DNA of 64,000 nt, from positions 279,619-343,618 of the forward strand of contig NZ_JBFMIA010000003.1 in assembly GCF_040801915.1 (NCBI RefSeq). Reading direction: 5' to 3'. Position numbers and translations under genes: made by a program. This document shows positions 26,746 through 36,477 of this stretch, piece by piece. This stretch comes from Jeotgalibacillus marinus (GTDB lineage: Bacteria > Bacillota > Bacilli > Bacillales > Jeotgalibacillaceae). Numbering within the stretch: the stretch's first letter is position 1; each line of letters opens with the position of its first letter. A model generated the notes under the pieces. The model did no database searches. It worked only from the letters and a program-made list of their open reading frames with translations, and was not told the origin of the DNA.

Positions 26746-26789
26746 AAAAGGGAAGCAGTAGGGTTCTCTCTTCCCACCTCTACCCTTTT
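26746..26789 (-). terminator. Probable terminator downstream of iolA
   Basis: A long imperfect hairpin: AAAAGGG pairs with CCCTTTT and a further mismatched stem continues toward the loop. On the minus strand the stem is followed by T-rich DNA (TTTTTTAAG). It begins about 10 bases after the iolA stop. Confidence 0.55.
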
Positions 26790-26797
26790 GAAAATCG

Positions 26798-28261
26798 TTA
26801 CTTCACGTAACGAGCTGTAACCATTTTCTTTCTTGTGTAAAATTCAACTCCGTCGGTGCCATTTGCATGTAAATCCCCATAGAACGAATCTTTCCAACCA
26901 GAGAACGGGAAGAATGCCATCGGTGCTGGAACACCAACGTTCACACCTAACATACCCGCATCAATGGTTTCACGGAATTGACGGATTGCAAAACCACTAT
27001 CCGTATAGATGCATGCACCGTTCGCAAATGGTGAAGCGTTTGCGACATCAATTGCTTCTGTTAAATCTTTTACGCGTATAATAGAAAGAACTGGCGCAAA
27101 CACTTCATCCTGCCAAATTTTCATTTCTTGTGTTACATTATCGAAGATTGTAGGTCCTACAAAGTACCCTTCACCCTTTGTCGCTTCGTCTACTCGGCCG
27201 TCACGGACAAGTGTCCCTCCCTGCTCAACGCCAGATTGAATATAACTGAGAGTGCGTTCTTTATGAGATTCACGGATAACGGGTCCTAAGAAGGTGCCTT
27301 CATCCATCCCGTTTCCGATTGTAATCTCATCTGCAGCCTTCTTTAACTTTTCAACCAGCTCATCAGCAACAGACTCTTCAACTGTTACAACCGCTGCAGC
27401 CATACAACGCTCACCTGCAGAACCAAATGCTGCGGTTGTAATTTGTGTCACTGCTGCATCAAGATTGGCATCTTTTAAAACGATCGAGTGATTTTTTGCA
27501 CCTGCCAAGGCTTGAACACGCTTTAAATTTGCTGTGCCTGTTTTGTATACATATTCTGCTACCGGTTGAGAACCAACGAACGAAATAGCTTTTACAAGTT
27601 TATTCTCCAGTAGACCATTTACTACGTCATGTGCACCGTTAACTATGTTTAATACACCTTTTGGCAGACCGGCTTCTTCAAACAATTCCGCGAGGCGTGT
27701 TGCAAGAATCGGTGTCCGTTCTGATGGTTTTAGAACGAATGTGTTTCCGCAAACAATAGCTAGCGGATACATCCAGCACGGACACATCATTGGAAAGTTG
27801 AATGGCGTGATACCGCCGACCACACCAATCGGATAGCGATACATACCGGATTCGATGTTTGTCGCTATATCTGGAAGCTGTTTACCCATCATTAATGTGG
27901 GTGCTCCTGCTGCAAATTCCACACATTCAATACCACGTTGTACTTCACCATATGCTTCTTGATAGCTTTTTCCATTTTCAATCGTTATGAGTTCAGCTAG
28001 ATTCCCCCAGTTATTCACTAGTAGCTGATGGTATTTGAAAAGAATACGTGCACGTTTTGTAACAGAGGTCTGTGACCATGTTTTAAACGTTTCATTTGCT
28101 GTTTGAATTGCGTGGTCGACATCTTTTTTTGTTGAAAGAGGCACTACAGCAATTGCTTCTCCTGTTGACGGATTAACGACTGTTTCTGTCTTTTCCGAAG
28201 TCGATTCTACCCATTCTCCACCAATATAGTTCTTCAATTTTTTTACGGTTGTTTGTGTCAT
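26798..28261 (-). CDS. iolA: Methylmalonate-semialdehyde dehydrogenase
   Basis: A 487-residue CoA-acylating aldehyde dehydrogenase (MmsA/IolA family). Catalytic Cys is in FGSAGERCMAAAVV near residue 290, and the NAD-binding region GGITPFNFPMMCPCWM near 150 is the MmsA signature. It converts malonate semialdehyde, the inositol end product, to acetyl-CoA and CO2. Length equals B. subtilis IolA. It lies in the same direction between iolC and iolD, 20 bases after iolC. Confidence 0.95.
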   Translation of the reverse strand: MTQTTVKKLKNYIGGEWVESTSEKTETVVNPSTGEAIAVVPLSTKKDVDHAIQTANETFKTWSQTSVTKRARILFKYHQLLVNNWGNLAELITIENGKSYQEAYGEVQRGIECVEFAAGAPTLMMGKQLPDIATNIESGMYRYPIGVVGGITPFNFPMMCPCWMYPLAIVCGNTFVLKPSERTPILATRLAELFEEAGLPKGVLNIVNGAHDVVNGLLENKLVKAISFVGSQPVAEYVYKTGTANLKRVQALAGAKNHSIVLKDANLDAAVTQITTAAFGSAGERCMAAAVVTVEESVADELVEKLKKAADEITIGNGMDEGTFLGPVIRESHKERTLSYIQSGVEQGGTLVRDGRVDEATKGEGYFVGPTIFDNVTQEMKIWQDEVFAPVLSIIRVKDLTEAIDVANASPFANGACIYTDSGFAIRQFRETIDAGMLGVNVGVPAPMAFFPFSGWKDSFYGDLHANGTDGVEFYTRKKMVTARYVK

Positions 28262-28281
28262 TTATATTCTCCCTTTCTATA

Positions 28282-29283
28282 TTAACTTTGTTGGTAAACC
28301 GCTGTTTCCATATGATTTTCCAGCTCTTCTTCTGTCGGCATGGCATCCGAACAACTGTGCCGAGAAATGACAATGGATGCCGATGCGCTACCCAACTTCA
28401 TCGCTTCTGACACTTCTTTTCCATTCATTAGTCCGTATATGAATGCCGATGCGTAAGAGTCCCCCGCTCCAAAGGTTTTCAGAACATTTGTCTGAAAAAT
28501 ACCACTTCTGTGTGATTTATTGTCTTTCGTATACGCAATGGAGCCGGCATCCCCGTGTTTAATGACAACAAGGTCTGAGTGGTATGAGAACCAGCGAGAC
28601 GCTGTAAAATGGTCATCTGATTCTTCGACATTTAACAATTTTTCCATCATATCGAACTCTTCACGCGTACCAATAATAACGTTACACTTTTCAGCAGCAA
28701 GGTTATAATACACAGCCGTCTCTGCTTCATCAGTCCATGTATACGGACGGTAATCAAGATCAAAAAAAACAGTAACTTCGTGTTTTTCTGCATATTCGAG
28801 TGCCACAAATACTGCTTCCCGTGATGGGCTTTTCGCAAGGGCTGTTCCTGAAATTAAGAGAGCTTTTGACTGCTTAATATAATCTTCGTCTACGTCATAA
28901 GGGTGCAATTTTAAATCTGCAACGTTGTCGCGGTACATCAAAATACTGCAGTCATCCGGGCTTTTGATCTCGGTAAATGCAAGGCCGGTGACAGCCCCAG
29001 TTAGGTCAGTTGTAACGCCTTTTGTATCAATATCGTTCTTTTCTAGGTAATTAGTGATAAAACGTCCCATTTGGTCGTTGGAAACTTTTCCGATAAATCC
29101 CGTTTTCTGACCAAGTCGAGCTGAGCCAATCGCGATATTAGCCGGAGAGCCACCGACATATTTTGTAAATGTGCTCGTTTCCTCCATCGGCCGGTTCGTT
29201 TCATTTGCGTTTAAGTCAATGCACAGCCTACCGATGGCAATCAAATCAAGGGGCCGATCTTTTACAAATTTAAGTGGGTTCAT
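28282..29283 (-). CDS. iolC: 5-dehydro-2-deoxygluconokinase
   Basis: A 333-residue PfkB-type sugar kinase. It has the N-terminal GRLCIDLNANE and GGSPANIAIGSARLG segments and the C-terminal anion-hole/base motif TFGAGDSYASAFIYG. It phosphorylates 5-dehydro-2-deoxy-D-gluconate. Start ATG at 29283 follows AAGGAAGGATAG; the in-frame ATG at 29304 adds seven residues without a ribosome binding site. It sits 31 bases after iolG. The aldolase IolJ that follows in the pathway is not encoded in this cluster. Confidence 0.94.
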   Translation of the reverse strand: MNPLKFVKDRPLDLIAIGRLCIDLNANETNRPMEETSTFTKYVGGSPANIAIGSARLGQKTGFIGKVSNDQMGRFITNYLEKNDIDTKGVTTDLTGAVTGLAFTEIKSPDDCSILMYRDNVADLKLHPYDVDEDYIKQSKALLISGTALAKSPSREAVFVALEYAEKHEVTVFFDLDYRPYTWTDEAETAVYYNLAAEKCNVIIGTREEFDMMEKLLNVEESDDHFTASRWFSYHSDLVVIKHGDAGSIAYTKDNKSHRSGIFQTNVLKTFGAGDSYASAFIYGLMNGKEVSEAMKLGSASASIVISRHSCSDAMPTEEELENHMETAVYQQS

Positions 29284-29314
29284 ACTATCCTTCCTTCCCA
29301 TCATCCCTACTAAT

Positions 29315-30328
29315 TTAGTATTCTATCGATTGTCCCAGCTTAACAGGCACACCTGTATCAATTGATTGTTTTGCTGCTCTAGCAATACGTTCTGCTTGTA
29401 ACCCATCAAAACCATTGCAACTAACCTCATTATTTTCAAGGCACGCAGCTGCAAATTCTGTCACTTCTTCAATATAGGCCTGTGTATAACGTTCAAGGAA
29501 GAAGTATAAGGGCTTTTCTTTCGATACATGTTTCACCGTTGAAACTTCAACATTAGTTGCTCGATTGTTATCTGCTTGCGCAGATCCTTTATCCCCAAAA
29601 ATTTCAAGACGCTGGTCATACCCGTAGGCTGCACTGCGACTGTTATCAATCACACCTAAAGCGCCATTTGAGAATTTCAAAGTTATTACAGCCGTGTCAA
29701 TATCGCCTGCTTCACCAATTTCCGGGTCCACAAGCACCGCACCGTGTGCTGACACTTCTACCACTTCACTACCCATGATGTAACGCGCCATATCAAAATC
29801 ATGAATAGTCATGTCCATGAACAGTCCTCCTGATGATTTTATATATTCAATACCAGGTGGCTGAGGATCGCGAGAAGTGATCCGTAATATATGTGGTGTA
29901 CCGATTTCACCTTCTTGAACGAGTGTTCGGATTTTACGGAAATTTGGATCAAAACGGCGATTAAAACCAACTTGAATTTTCACACCGGAATTTTCAGCAA
30001 CAGCAAGCGCTTCTTCTGTTTCTGACACTGAGAAACTAACTGGCTTTTCACAAAAGATATGTTTTCCTGCCGCTCCTGCTTCTTTAATAATGGTTGCATG
30101 TGTATTTGTCGGTGAACAAATAAATATAGCTTTGATTTCTGGATCATTCAGTAAATCGTGATAGTCCGTTGTTAGCACTTCAATTTGTTTATCTATTGCC
30201 CATGCTTCAAGATGCTCAGTCGCAATATCTGATACACTTTTAACACGAATTTGCGGAATTGCTCTTAAATTATCAACATGCAATCTACCGATACGACCTG
30301 CACCGATTATTCCCACAGTAAATGTCAT
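29315..30328 (-). CDS. iolG: myo-Inositol 2-dehydrogenase
   Basis: A 337-residue Gfo/Idh/MocA oxidoreductase. The Rossmann loop is GAGRIGRLH near residue 10, EKPVSF carries the conserved Lys near 96, and the catalytic region contains FMDMTIHDFDMARY. It oxidises myo-inositol to scyllo-inosose with NAD. The first gene of the catabolic block, its start lies 25 bases from a promoter that holds operator copy A. A second, related dehydrogenase sits at the head of the cluster. Confidence 0.93.
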   Translation of the reverse strand: MTFTVGIIGAGRIGRLHVDNLRAIPQIRVKSVSDIATEHLEAWAIDKQIEVLTTDYHDLLNDPEIKAIFICSPTNTHATIIKEAGAAGKHIFCEKPVSFSVSETEEALAVAENSGVKIQVGFNRRFDPNFRKIRTLVQEGEIGTPHILRITSRDPQPPGIEYIKSSGGLFMDMTIHDFDMARYIMGSEVVEVSAHGAVLVDPEIGEAGDIDTAVITLKFSNGALGVIDNSRSAAYGYDQRLEIFGDKGSAQADNNRATNVEVSTVKHVSKEKPLYFFLERYTQAYIEEVTEFAAACLENNEVSCNGFDGLQAERIARAAKQSIDTGVPVKLGQSIEY

Positions 30329-30352
30329 AAACTGAATCCCCCCTAAAACAAA

Positions 30353-30381
30353 TTGGTAAAACGCTTTCTTTTTTAGGTAAA
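30353..30381 (-). promoter_or_regulatory. iolG promoter with LacI-type operator (copy A)
   Basis: The minus strand gives -35 TTTACC (30376-30381), 17 nt, then -10 TACCAA (30353-30358). Between them is AGAAAGCGTTTT, the variant of an operator repeated at 35149-35164 and 36478-36493. The LacI-family gene just upstream probably acts here; CcpA is an alternative. Confidence 0.6.
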
Positions 30382-30421
30382 TAAGCCCATACGAAGCGGC
30401 TGTTCACCGCTCTTAATTACT

Positions 30422-31429
30422 TTACATATTATTTAAATCCTTTACGGAAGCACGTTCGATCAACTCCGGGGAGAGCATTATCCGGTGCCCAGAGCTATTT
30501 GGCTTTTCAATCGACTGCAGCAACTGATGAATAGCATAGCATGCTAAATCCGGAATAGGCTGAGCAATTGTTGTTAAACCAGGATCAGTAAGTTCGGCAT
30601 GAATGGTATTATCAAATCCGATTACCGATATATCATTTGGAATAGAAACGTTTGCTTTACGAGCTTCGTTAATAAAAACCGCAGCGATTAAATCCGTTGA
30701 AGCAAACACAGCAGTTGGTCTATTCTCCAACTTCAAAATTTTCTGTGCAGCTACCTTCGCCTCGTCAATTTTTGACTTTGAAGAAATAATCAAACCTTCA
30801 TCCAACATAATTTCTTCATCCATAAGTGACTGCTTTAATCCCTCTAAACGCAAGCGTCCACTTACACGATCTATTTCCGCAATCATGGCTACATGCCGAT
30901 GCCCCTTATCCAACAAATAACGCCCAGCAAGATAACCCCCTCTTACATCATCTGTAGTAACAACGTGAGAAGAAAAAGCAGGGTGATCAATCGAAAACAT
31001 TAAGAGTGGAATATTCCTGCGATGCATTTTTTCAAAAACCTTCCAATCACTTGATTCGGTTGCGATGATAATGCCATCAACTTGTTTTTTAAAAAGTACT
31101 TCCAAGTAGTCATTCTCACGTTCACTCTGGTAATCTGTGCTGCATAAAATAATTCCATAGCCCTTTTCTCGGGCACTGTTTTCTAACGCCCGAGCTATTT
31201 CAGCAAAAAAAGGGTTTGAAATATCAGGAACAAGCACACCGATTGTGAACGTTTGCTTTCCAGTCAACGCTGCTGCTACACTGCTCGGATGATATTCTAA
31301 TTCATGCATAATTTCAGTTACTTTTTTTTTCGTTTTATCGCTGATTCGACCTGTATTGTTTACCACTTTAGACACAGTAGCAATTGAGACCCCTGCCTTT
31401 TTTGCTACTTCATATATTGTTGGCTTCAT
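30422..31429 (-). CDS. LacI-family transcriptional regulator of the inositol cluster
   Basis: A 335-residue repressor: N-terminal LacI helix-turn-helix (TIYEVAKKAGVSIATVSKVVN, residues 3-23), hinge helix PSSVAAALTG near 53-62, then a periplasmic-binding-protein-like effector domain (IGVLVPDISNPFFAEI). It lies inside the operon it probably controls. B. subtilis uses the DeoR-type IolR instead, so the regulator has been replaced here. The likely operator is the AGAAAGCGYTT element found in three promoters. The effector might be an inositol or an early intermediate. Confidence 0.88.
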   Translation of the reverse strand: MKPTIYEVAKKAGVSIATVSKVVNNTGRISDKTKKKVTEIMHELEYHPSSVAAALTGKQTFTIGVLVPDISNPFFAEIARALENSAREKGYGIILCSTDYQSERENDYLEVLFKKQVDGIIIATESSDWKVFEKMHRRNIPLLMFSIDHPAFSSHVVTTDDVRGGYLAGRYLLDKGHRHVAMIAEIDRVSGRLRLEGLKQSLMDEEIMLDEGLIISSKSKIDEAKVAAQKILKLENRPTAVFASTDLIAAVFINEARKANVSIPNDISVIGFDNTIHAELTDPGLTTIAQPIPDLACYAIHQLLQSIEKPNSSGHRIMLSPELIERASVKDLNNM

Positions 31430-31501
31430 AAACTTTCAAACTCCTCTAGATATTCCTTTTCTTTAGTTTAGCACGAAGAGTATATTTAGTAGCAAACAAC
31501 A

Positions 31502-32461
31502 TTATTTTGAAATACTATTTAAGAACTCCAGTTGTTCTTGTGCATTTTCTTTTGTGATGATGTCAATACCAGCATCAATACGTTCTTCAATATCTTCCCC
31601 TTCAATCGTTTTCAGTGCATTTTCAACACCTTGATACCCCATTTGATATGGACTTTGGGCAATTGTTCCTGCAAGATTTTCATTTAAAATGGATTCAACA
31701 GCTTCTTGAGTCCCATCTGTACCTATCACTTTTGTATCAGATCCTTTTGCTTCTACAGCACGTAATGCGCCTAATGCCATATCGTCATTAGCAGCAAAAA
31801 CACCTTTTATGTCACTATTTTTCTCGAAAATATTTTCCATAACAGACATCGCTTTTGTTCTATCACTATCTGCTGCCTGTTCAGCGACAACTTCCAAACC
31901 AGCCTCTTCAAGTACTTCTCTCGCACCTTTAATTCGCTCGTCAGTGCTTGGATTACCAAGCGCTCCTGCAATCAAGACCACTTTATCCCCTTCTTGCAGC
32001 ATAGAGGCTAACAATTTTCCAGCTTCCTGGCCCGCTGTATAGTTTTCTGTTCCAATAAATGTTGTCTTGCCTTCAAAGTCAGCGTCTGAATCAACGAGCA
32101 GAACTGGCAAACTTTGAGACGCATTTTCCATTACTGGTATAATTGTGTCTGGCTGAGAAGGCGCGACCACGATAGCACCCGGTGACTGACTCACTTGGTC
32201 TTCAAGCATATTTACTTGTTCGATTACTTGCGACTCAGCTGACGGGCCAACAACTGTTACATCGACACCAAGATCCTTACCTGCGGCTTCCGCTCCTGCT
32301 TCAACATATTTCCAGTAAGGGCTTGATAACGTTTTTAGTACAACAGCAACACTTTCTTCACTGCTGTCACCACCACTTCCTTCTTCATCTCCAGTACACC
32401 CTGCAATTAATGCCAGGCACGATATCACCACGGCGCCTCCAAACAATTTAAGTTTCTTCAT
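31502..32461 (-). CDS. Sugar-type ABC importer substrate-binding lipoprotein
   Basis: A 319-residue RbsB-family binding protein with a lipoprotein signal (LFGGAVVISCLALIAGC, lipobox LIAGC). The mature part has the repeated alpha/beta folds of pentose/inositol binders (VVLKTLSSPYWKYVEAGAEAAG; DSDADFEGKTTFIGTENY; VFAANDDMALGALRAVE). Start ATG at 32461 is preceded by GGGAGGAG. Placed between permease and regulator in an iol cluster, it probably binds myo-inositol or scyllo-inositol. Confidence 0.88.
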   Translation of the reverse strand: MKKLKLFGGAVVISCLALIAGCTGDEEGSGGDSSEESVAVVLKTLSSPYWKYVEAGAEAAGKDLGVDVTVVGPSAESQVIEQVNMLEDQVSQSPGAIVVAPSQPDTIIPVMENASQSLPVLLVDSDADFEGKTTFIGTENYTAGQEAGKLLASMLQEGDKVVLIAGALGNPSTDERIKGAREVLEEAGLEVVAEQAADSDRTKAMSVMENIFEKNSDIKGVFAANDDMALGALRAVEAKGSDTKVIGTDGTQEAVESILNENLAGTIAQSPYQMGYQGVENALKTIEGEDIEERIDAGIDIITKENAQEQLEFLNSISK

Positions 32462-32602
32462 TTTAACTCCTCCCAAGTAAGTTTATTTTTGATGTTCTTT
32501 GTGAGCGTTTCAATGACAATGACTAACTCCAGCGTCCACCCCCTCAGATTTACTCCTACTTCTACCGGAAATGACCAAGATGCTCTCGCTTTGATTACTG
32601 TA

Positions 32603-33610
32603 TTATCTTTTTTTGTTTTTGCGTTGACGAAGAACATCGACAAATACAGCAGCAATAATGACTAAACCAATCACTGTCATTTGAAAATCAGCAGAAACAT
32701 TTAAAAGATTCAGTCCGTTACGGAGAACAGCGATGATCATCGCCCCGATTAATGTACCCCATACTGTACCAACACCTCCAAAGAAGCTGGCACCGCCAAT
32801 AATAACAGCTGCGATAGCGTCCAGTTCATACGAAAGACCGGCAAGAGGGAAAGCTGAGTTAACACGTCCTACCATTACAAGACCGGCAAGTCCTGCCATA
32901 AAACCACTGATTGTATATACAATGATTAAAACTCGATCGACATTAATTCCGGACAAACGAGCGGCTTCCTTGTTACCCCCGATTGCGTATATGTAGCGAC
33001 CTGTTTGTGTTCTAGTTAAGAAAATATGAAAGATGACATATACAACAATAACAAGAGCGAAACTAACAGGGATTGGACCTACAAATTCACTCCCTAAAAA
33101 TTGGATCATGTATGGAAACCCAGCAATCGGTGCAGCTGCTGTTACAATCAGAGCAATTCCACGCGCTATGTTCATTGTACCGAGAGTAGAAATAAACGGA
33201 TGCGGCAGACGAAGCTTCGTTAATAGCAGACCATTAAATAACCCAAATGCAGCACCAACAGCAAGGCAAACAATAATTCCAATAATTGGACTAAAGCCCA
33301 TGTTAACGGAAACGATTCCCATAACCATAATAGAAACTGCAAGAACGGAACCAATAGACAAATCAATCCCGGCTGTTAAAATCGGTAGAAGCATCCCAAG
33401 GGCAAGCAGGGCATTAATAGAAGACTGACGGGCAATGTTCATCATATTATTCATGGTTAAAAACTTGTCCGATAAAAGTGTTAGCACAGTCATCAAAATA
33501 ACTAGACCAATTAGTGGCCCGAACTTGCTTAAGTAATCTTTTAATGTTTTCTTCTGCCTGGGTGTGTTGCTTTCATCTTTTTGCACTACTACTTCTTTCA
33601 TTTTCTTCAT
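32603..33610 (-). CDS. ABC importer permease, RbsC family
   Basis: A 335-residue permease with eight to ten hydrophobic segments. Family landmarks are NMMNIARQSSINALLALGMLLPILTAGIDLSIGS near residue 55 and GGKEAARLSGINVDR-type coupling sequence near 220. It starts inside the ATPase gene (4-base overlap), so translation is coupled. It forms the membrane channel of the inositol-associated importer. The 126 bases to the binding-protein gene contain no clear terminator. Confidence 0.9.
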   Translation of the reverse strand: MKKMKEVVVQKDESNTPRQKKTLKDYLSKFGPLIGLVILMTVLTLLSDKFLTMNNMMNIARQSSINALLALGMLLPILTAGIDLSIGSVLAVSIMVMGIVSVNMGFSPIIGIIVCLAVGAAFGLFNGLLLTKLRLPHPFISTLGTMNIARGIALIVTAAAPIAGFPYMIQFLGSEFVGPIPVSFALVIVVYVIFHIFLTRTQTGRYIYAIGGNKEAARLSGINVDRVLIIVYTISGFMAGLAGLVMVGRVNSAFPLAGLSYELDAIAAVIIGGASFFGGVGTVWGTLIGAMIIAVLRNGLNLLNVSADFQMTVIGLVIIAAVFVDVLRQRKNKKR

Positions 33611-35115
33611 CCTCCTGTCGCCGCTTTCATAACTCTTTCTTGAGAAGCTTCTTCAATCGCAATATCAGCGGTTATTTTCCCTTCACTCATTACTAGGACT
33701 CGATCGCACATACCGATAATCTCGGGAAGGTCTGAAGAAATCATCAAAACAATGACACCGCTTTCAACTAGTTGATTCATTAAGCGGTAAACTTCCACTT
33801 TCGCACCAACGTCAATACCTCTTGTCGGTTCGTCAAAGATAAATACCTTTGCATTTGTGCACAGCCATTTGGCAATAACAACTTTTTGCTGATTTCCACC
33901 ACTCAGCTTTCTTGCATGAAGATCAATGTCATTCGGACGTACTTTCAATTCTTTTAAATAGTTTTTAGCTTCATCACGAATTGCTTTTAAATTTATCATC
34001 CCTGATTTATTTCTAAATTTTTTCATGCTAGCCATAGCTATGTTGAAATCCAGTGGCTGATCAAGCAGGAGACCTTCACTTTTTCGATCTTCTGTAATAA
34101 AAGCAATGCCAGCATCGATTGCATCTCGAGGTGACTTAATCCTTACTTGCTTTCCACCGATGAAAATTTTCCCACCCCCATGTGAATCTGCACCGAAGAT
34201 TGCTCTGGCCAATTCTGTACGACCTGCACCGACGAGCCCGGAAATACCGACAATTTCACCGTATCTTACGGAAAAATTCACCAGTTCTGAAGTCCCAGGC
34301 ACTTTTAAGCTCTCAACCCGGAACCCTTCACCGCCGATCGTAAACGATTGCATAGGAAACTTCTCCTCTAGTGCCCGTCCAACCATCAACTCAATCCAGT
34401 AATCGGTTTCAGTTGTCTTAACTGGGAGGGTTTCTATTTTAAAACCGTCTCGAAGAATCGTTATCCGATCCCCCATCCGTCTAATCTCATCCAAGCGGTG
34501 AGAAATAAAAACAATTGCAATCCCCTTTTTCTTCAACTGTTCTACACAGCTATATAATTGTTCTACTTCTGTGGAGCTAAGACTGGATGTCGGCTCATCC
34601 ATAATAATCAATTTCGCATCAAGGGTAAGCGCTTTCGCTATTTCTACAAGTTGTTGCTGACCAATACCAAGCTCACTAAGTTGCTGATCTGCCAGCTTCG
34701 GGCTCTGGCCTAACATTCCTAAATATCGTTCTGCTTCTTTACGCATTTCTTTATGGTTTAACATAGATATTTTTCCTCCGCGCTTTATTTCGCGTCCTAG
34801 AAAAATATTTTCATATACCTTTAATTCCGGAATAACATTCAACTCTTGATAAATAGTAGCGATCCCTAGATTCATTGAATCAACGGGTGTTGTAATTTGG
34901 ACCAGCTTTCCACCCCAATAAATTTCTCCAGCATCTTTTTCATAAGCACCAGTTAAAATTTTAATAAGCGTAGACTTGCCTGCTCCATTTTCACCGAGTA
35001 ATACATGTACTTCACCAGCTTTTACATCAAAATCAATTTCTTTTAAAACGTGGTTTTGATTAAAGCTTTTTTTAATCCCTTTCATCTCGAGGAGGCTTCC
35101 TATATGAGTAGACAT
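33607..35115 (-). CDS. ABC importer duplicated ATPase, RbsA/MglA family
   Basis: A 502-residue protein with two ATPase domains. The first has Walker A GENGAGKST near 41, LSIGQQQ-like LSELGIGQQQLVEIAKAL and Walker B LIIMDEPTSSL. The second has a degenerate Walker A GLVGAGRTE, signature LSGGNQQKVVIAKWL and Walker B VFIFDEPTRGID. This asymmetric pair is the mark of ribose/galactose-type importers. It follows a good promoter with operator copy B. The predicted cargo is an inositol, from context. Confidence 0.92.
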   Translation of the reverse strand: MSTHIGSLLEMKGIKKSFNQNHVLKEIDFDVKAGEVHVLLGENGAGKSTLIKILTGAYEKDAGEIYWGGKLVQITTPVDSMNLGIATIYQELNVIPELKVYENIFLGREIKRGGKISMLNHKEMRKEAERYLGMLGQSPKLADQQLSELGIGQQQLVEIAKALTLDAKLIIMDEPTSSLSSTEVEQLYSCVEQLKKKGIAIVFISHRLDEIRRMGDRITILRDGFKIETLPVKTTETDYWIELMVGRALEEKFPMQSFTIGGEGFRVESLKVPGTSELVNFSVRYGEIVGISGLVGAGRTELARAIFGADSHGGGKIFIGGKQVRIKSPRDAIDAGIAFITEDRKSEGLLLDQPLDFNIAMASMKKFRNKSGMINLKAIRDEAKNYLKELKVRPNDIDLHARKLSGGNQQKVVIAKWLCTNAKVFIFDEPTRGIDVGAKVEVYRLMNQLVESGVIVLMISSDLPEIIGMCDRVLVMSEGKITADIAIEEASQERVMKAATGG

Positions 35116-35147
35116 GTACTAACCCCTTTCATTCATTACCACCAGAA

Positions 35148-35176
35148 AAAGTAAGCGCTTTCTTTTGAGTGGTCAA
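35148..35176 (-). promoter_or_regulatory. Importer operon promoter with LacI-type operator (copy B)
   Basis: On the minus strand, -35 TTGACC (35171-35176) and -10 TACTTT (35148-35153) are 17 nt apart. AGAAAGCGCTTAC lies inside the spacer and overlaps the -10, so a bound repressor would block polymerase. It is 33 bases upstream of the ATPase gene start. Confidence 0.68.
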
Positions 35177-35222
35177 GTTTTCCTATTTTAAAAAATTAAA
35201 ATAACTACCTCTTTATATCCAC

Positions 35223-36242
35223 TTATCCTACAGTTGTTTTTGTAAGGTCAATCTTCTGTTCCGTTCGGTATGATTCGCGTGCTGCTAAAGCAATTTCGAG
35301 AGCCTTTACACCATCATCCACTGTGACACGAGGTGTTTCTTTCTCAGTTACGACCCGGAAGAAGTCTGCAAGTTCCAAATTGTACGCATCAGTAAAACGA
35401 GTTGGGAAATCTGGTAAAATATCATGCGTTGCACCCGATTTAGTTAGAATGTGAATATTATGCTGCTGAAGGTTTCCAATTAAAATCGTACCTTCCGTCC
35501 CGATAACTTCTGCACGAATGTCATAGCCATAATAAGCGTTACGGCTTGCTTCAGCATCTCCTGCCGCACCTGAAGCAAATTCTAGATAAGCAAGGGATTG
35601 GTCCACATCATTGTATTTTTCCAAAAATGGATGTTTTAAAACACGACCATGGGCATATACCGATGTTACCTCTGACTTCATCAGATAACGGGCAATATCA
35701 AAATCATGGATGGATACATCAACGAACATCCCTCCGCTATGTTTGATAAACGACTCGTGGGGTGCGTATGGGTCACGAGAAATAGCACGAAAGTATATCG
35801 GTTCACCTATCTCACCAGCAACTATTCGTTTTTTAGCTGCATCGTAGGCAGGGTCAAAACGCCTCATAAAACCGACCTGACAGATCGTGTTGTTCTTTTC
35901 CATAATGCCTTTAATTTCATTCGCTTCACTTAAATTAATGGTCAGCGGCTTTTCAACAAAAATAGCTTTGCCAGACTCTGATGCCATTTTTAATAAATCA
36001 AAATGAGTGCTCGTTGGAGAGGAAATAATTACTGCTTCAATCGTACCATCTTGAAAAATATCATCCGGGCTTGACGTAGAAAACGGTACTTCAAGTTCTT
36101 TCGATATCCGTTGAGCTTCCTCGAGATTCATATCGCATACCGCCACAAGTTCTGCGTTTGGAATTCTTGAAGCCACGTTAACTGCATGCCAATAGCCAAG
36201 CCTTCCAAGTCCAATTACAGCTGAGCGAATTTTTTTTGTCAT
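35223..36242 (-). CDS. Gfo/Idh/MocA dehydrogenase, IolX/IolG-like
   Basis: A 339-residue NAD(P)-dependent sugar or inositol dehydrogenase. It has the Rossmann loop GLGRLGYWH near residue 11, the EKPLTINLSE motif near 97 and FVDVSIHDFDIARY near 170. It is a paralogue of iolG 5 kb downstream and shares many blocks with it. B. subtilis has scyllo-inositol dehydrogenases IolX and IolW, and this gene may play that part or oxidise another stereoisomer. It is the promoter-proximal gene of the cluster, about 235 bases downstream of operator copy C. Confidence 0.85.
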   Translation of the reverse strand: MTKKIRSAVIGLGRLGYWHAVNVASRIPNAELVAVCDMNLEEAQRISKELEVPFSTSSPDDIFQDGTIEAVIISSPTSTHFDLLKMASESGKAIFVEKPLTINLSEANEIKGIMEKNNTICQVGFMRRFDPAYDAAKKRIVAGEIGEPIYFRAISRDPYAPHESFIKHSGGMFVDVSIHDFDIARYLMKSEVTSVYAHGRVLKHPFLEKYNDVDQSLAYLEFASGAAGDAEASRNAYYGYDIRAEVIGTEGTILIGNLQQHNIHILTKSGATHDILPDFPTRFTDAYNLELADFFRVVTEKETPRVTVDDGVKALEIALAARESYRTEQKIDLTKTTVG

Positions 36243-36477
36243 TATATTCTCCTTTTAGTTAAGATAAATCATCAGTTGCTGTTCATATCGTTCGTAGACA
36301 ACAGAACAATAAGATTTTTCTGAACTTTAATGGTCCAACTTCATAATCTAACATCTCAAAGCGGATACTCATTCGTCGTAAAAAATATAAGCAGCACTAA
36401 TAATCCCTCAGAGATTTTAATCCAATTATCACTTCTTATTAAACAATTTTTTCACATTGATTTTGTTTAATTATTAT

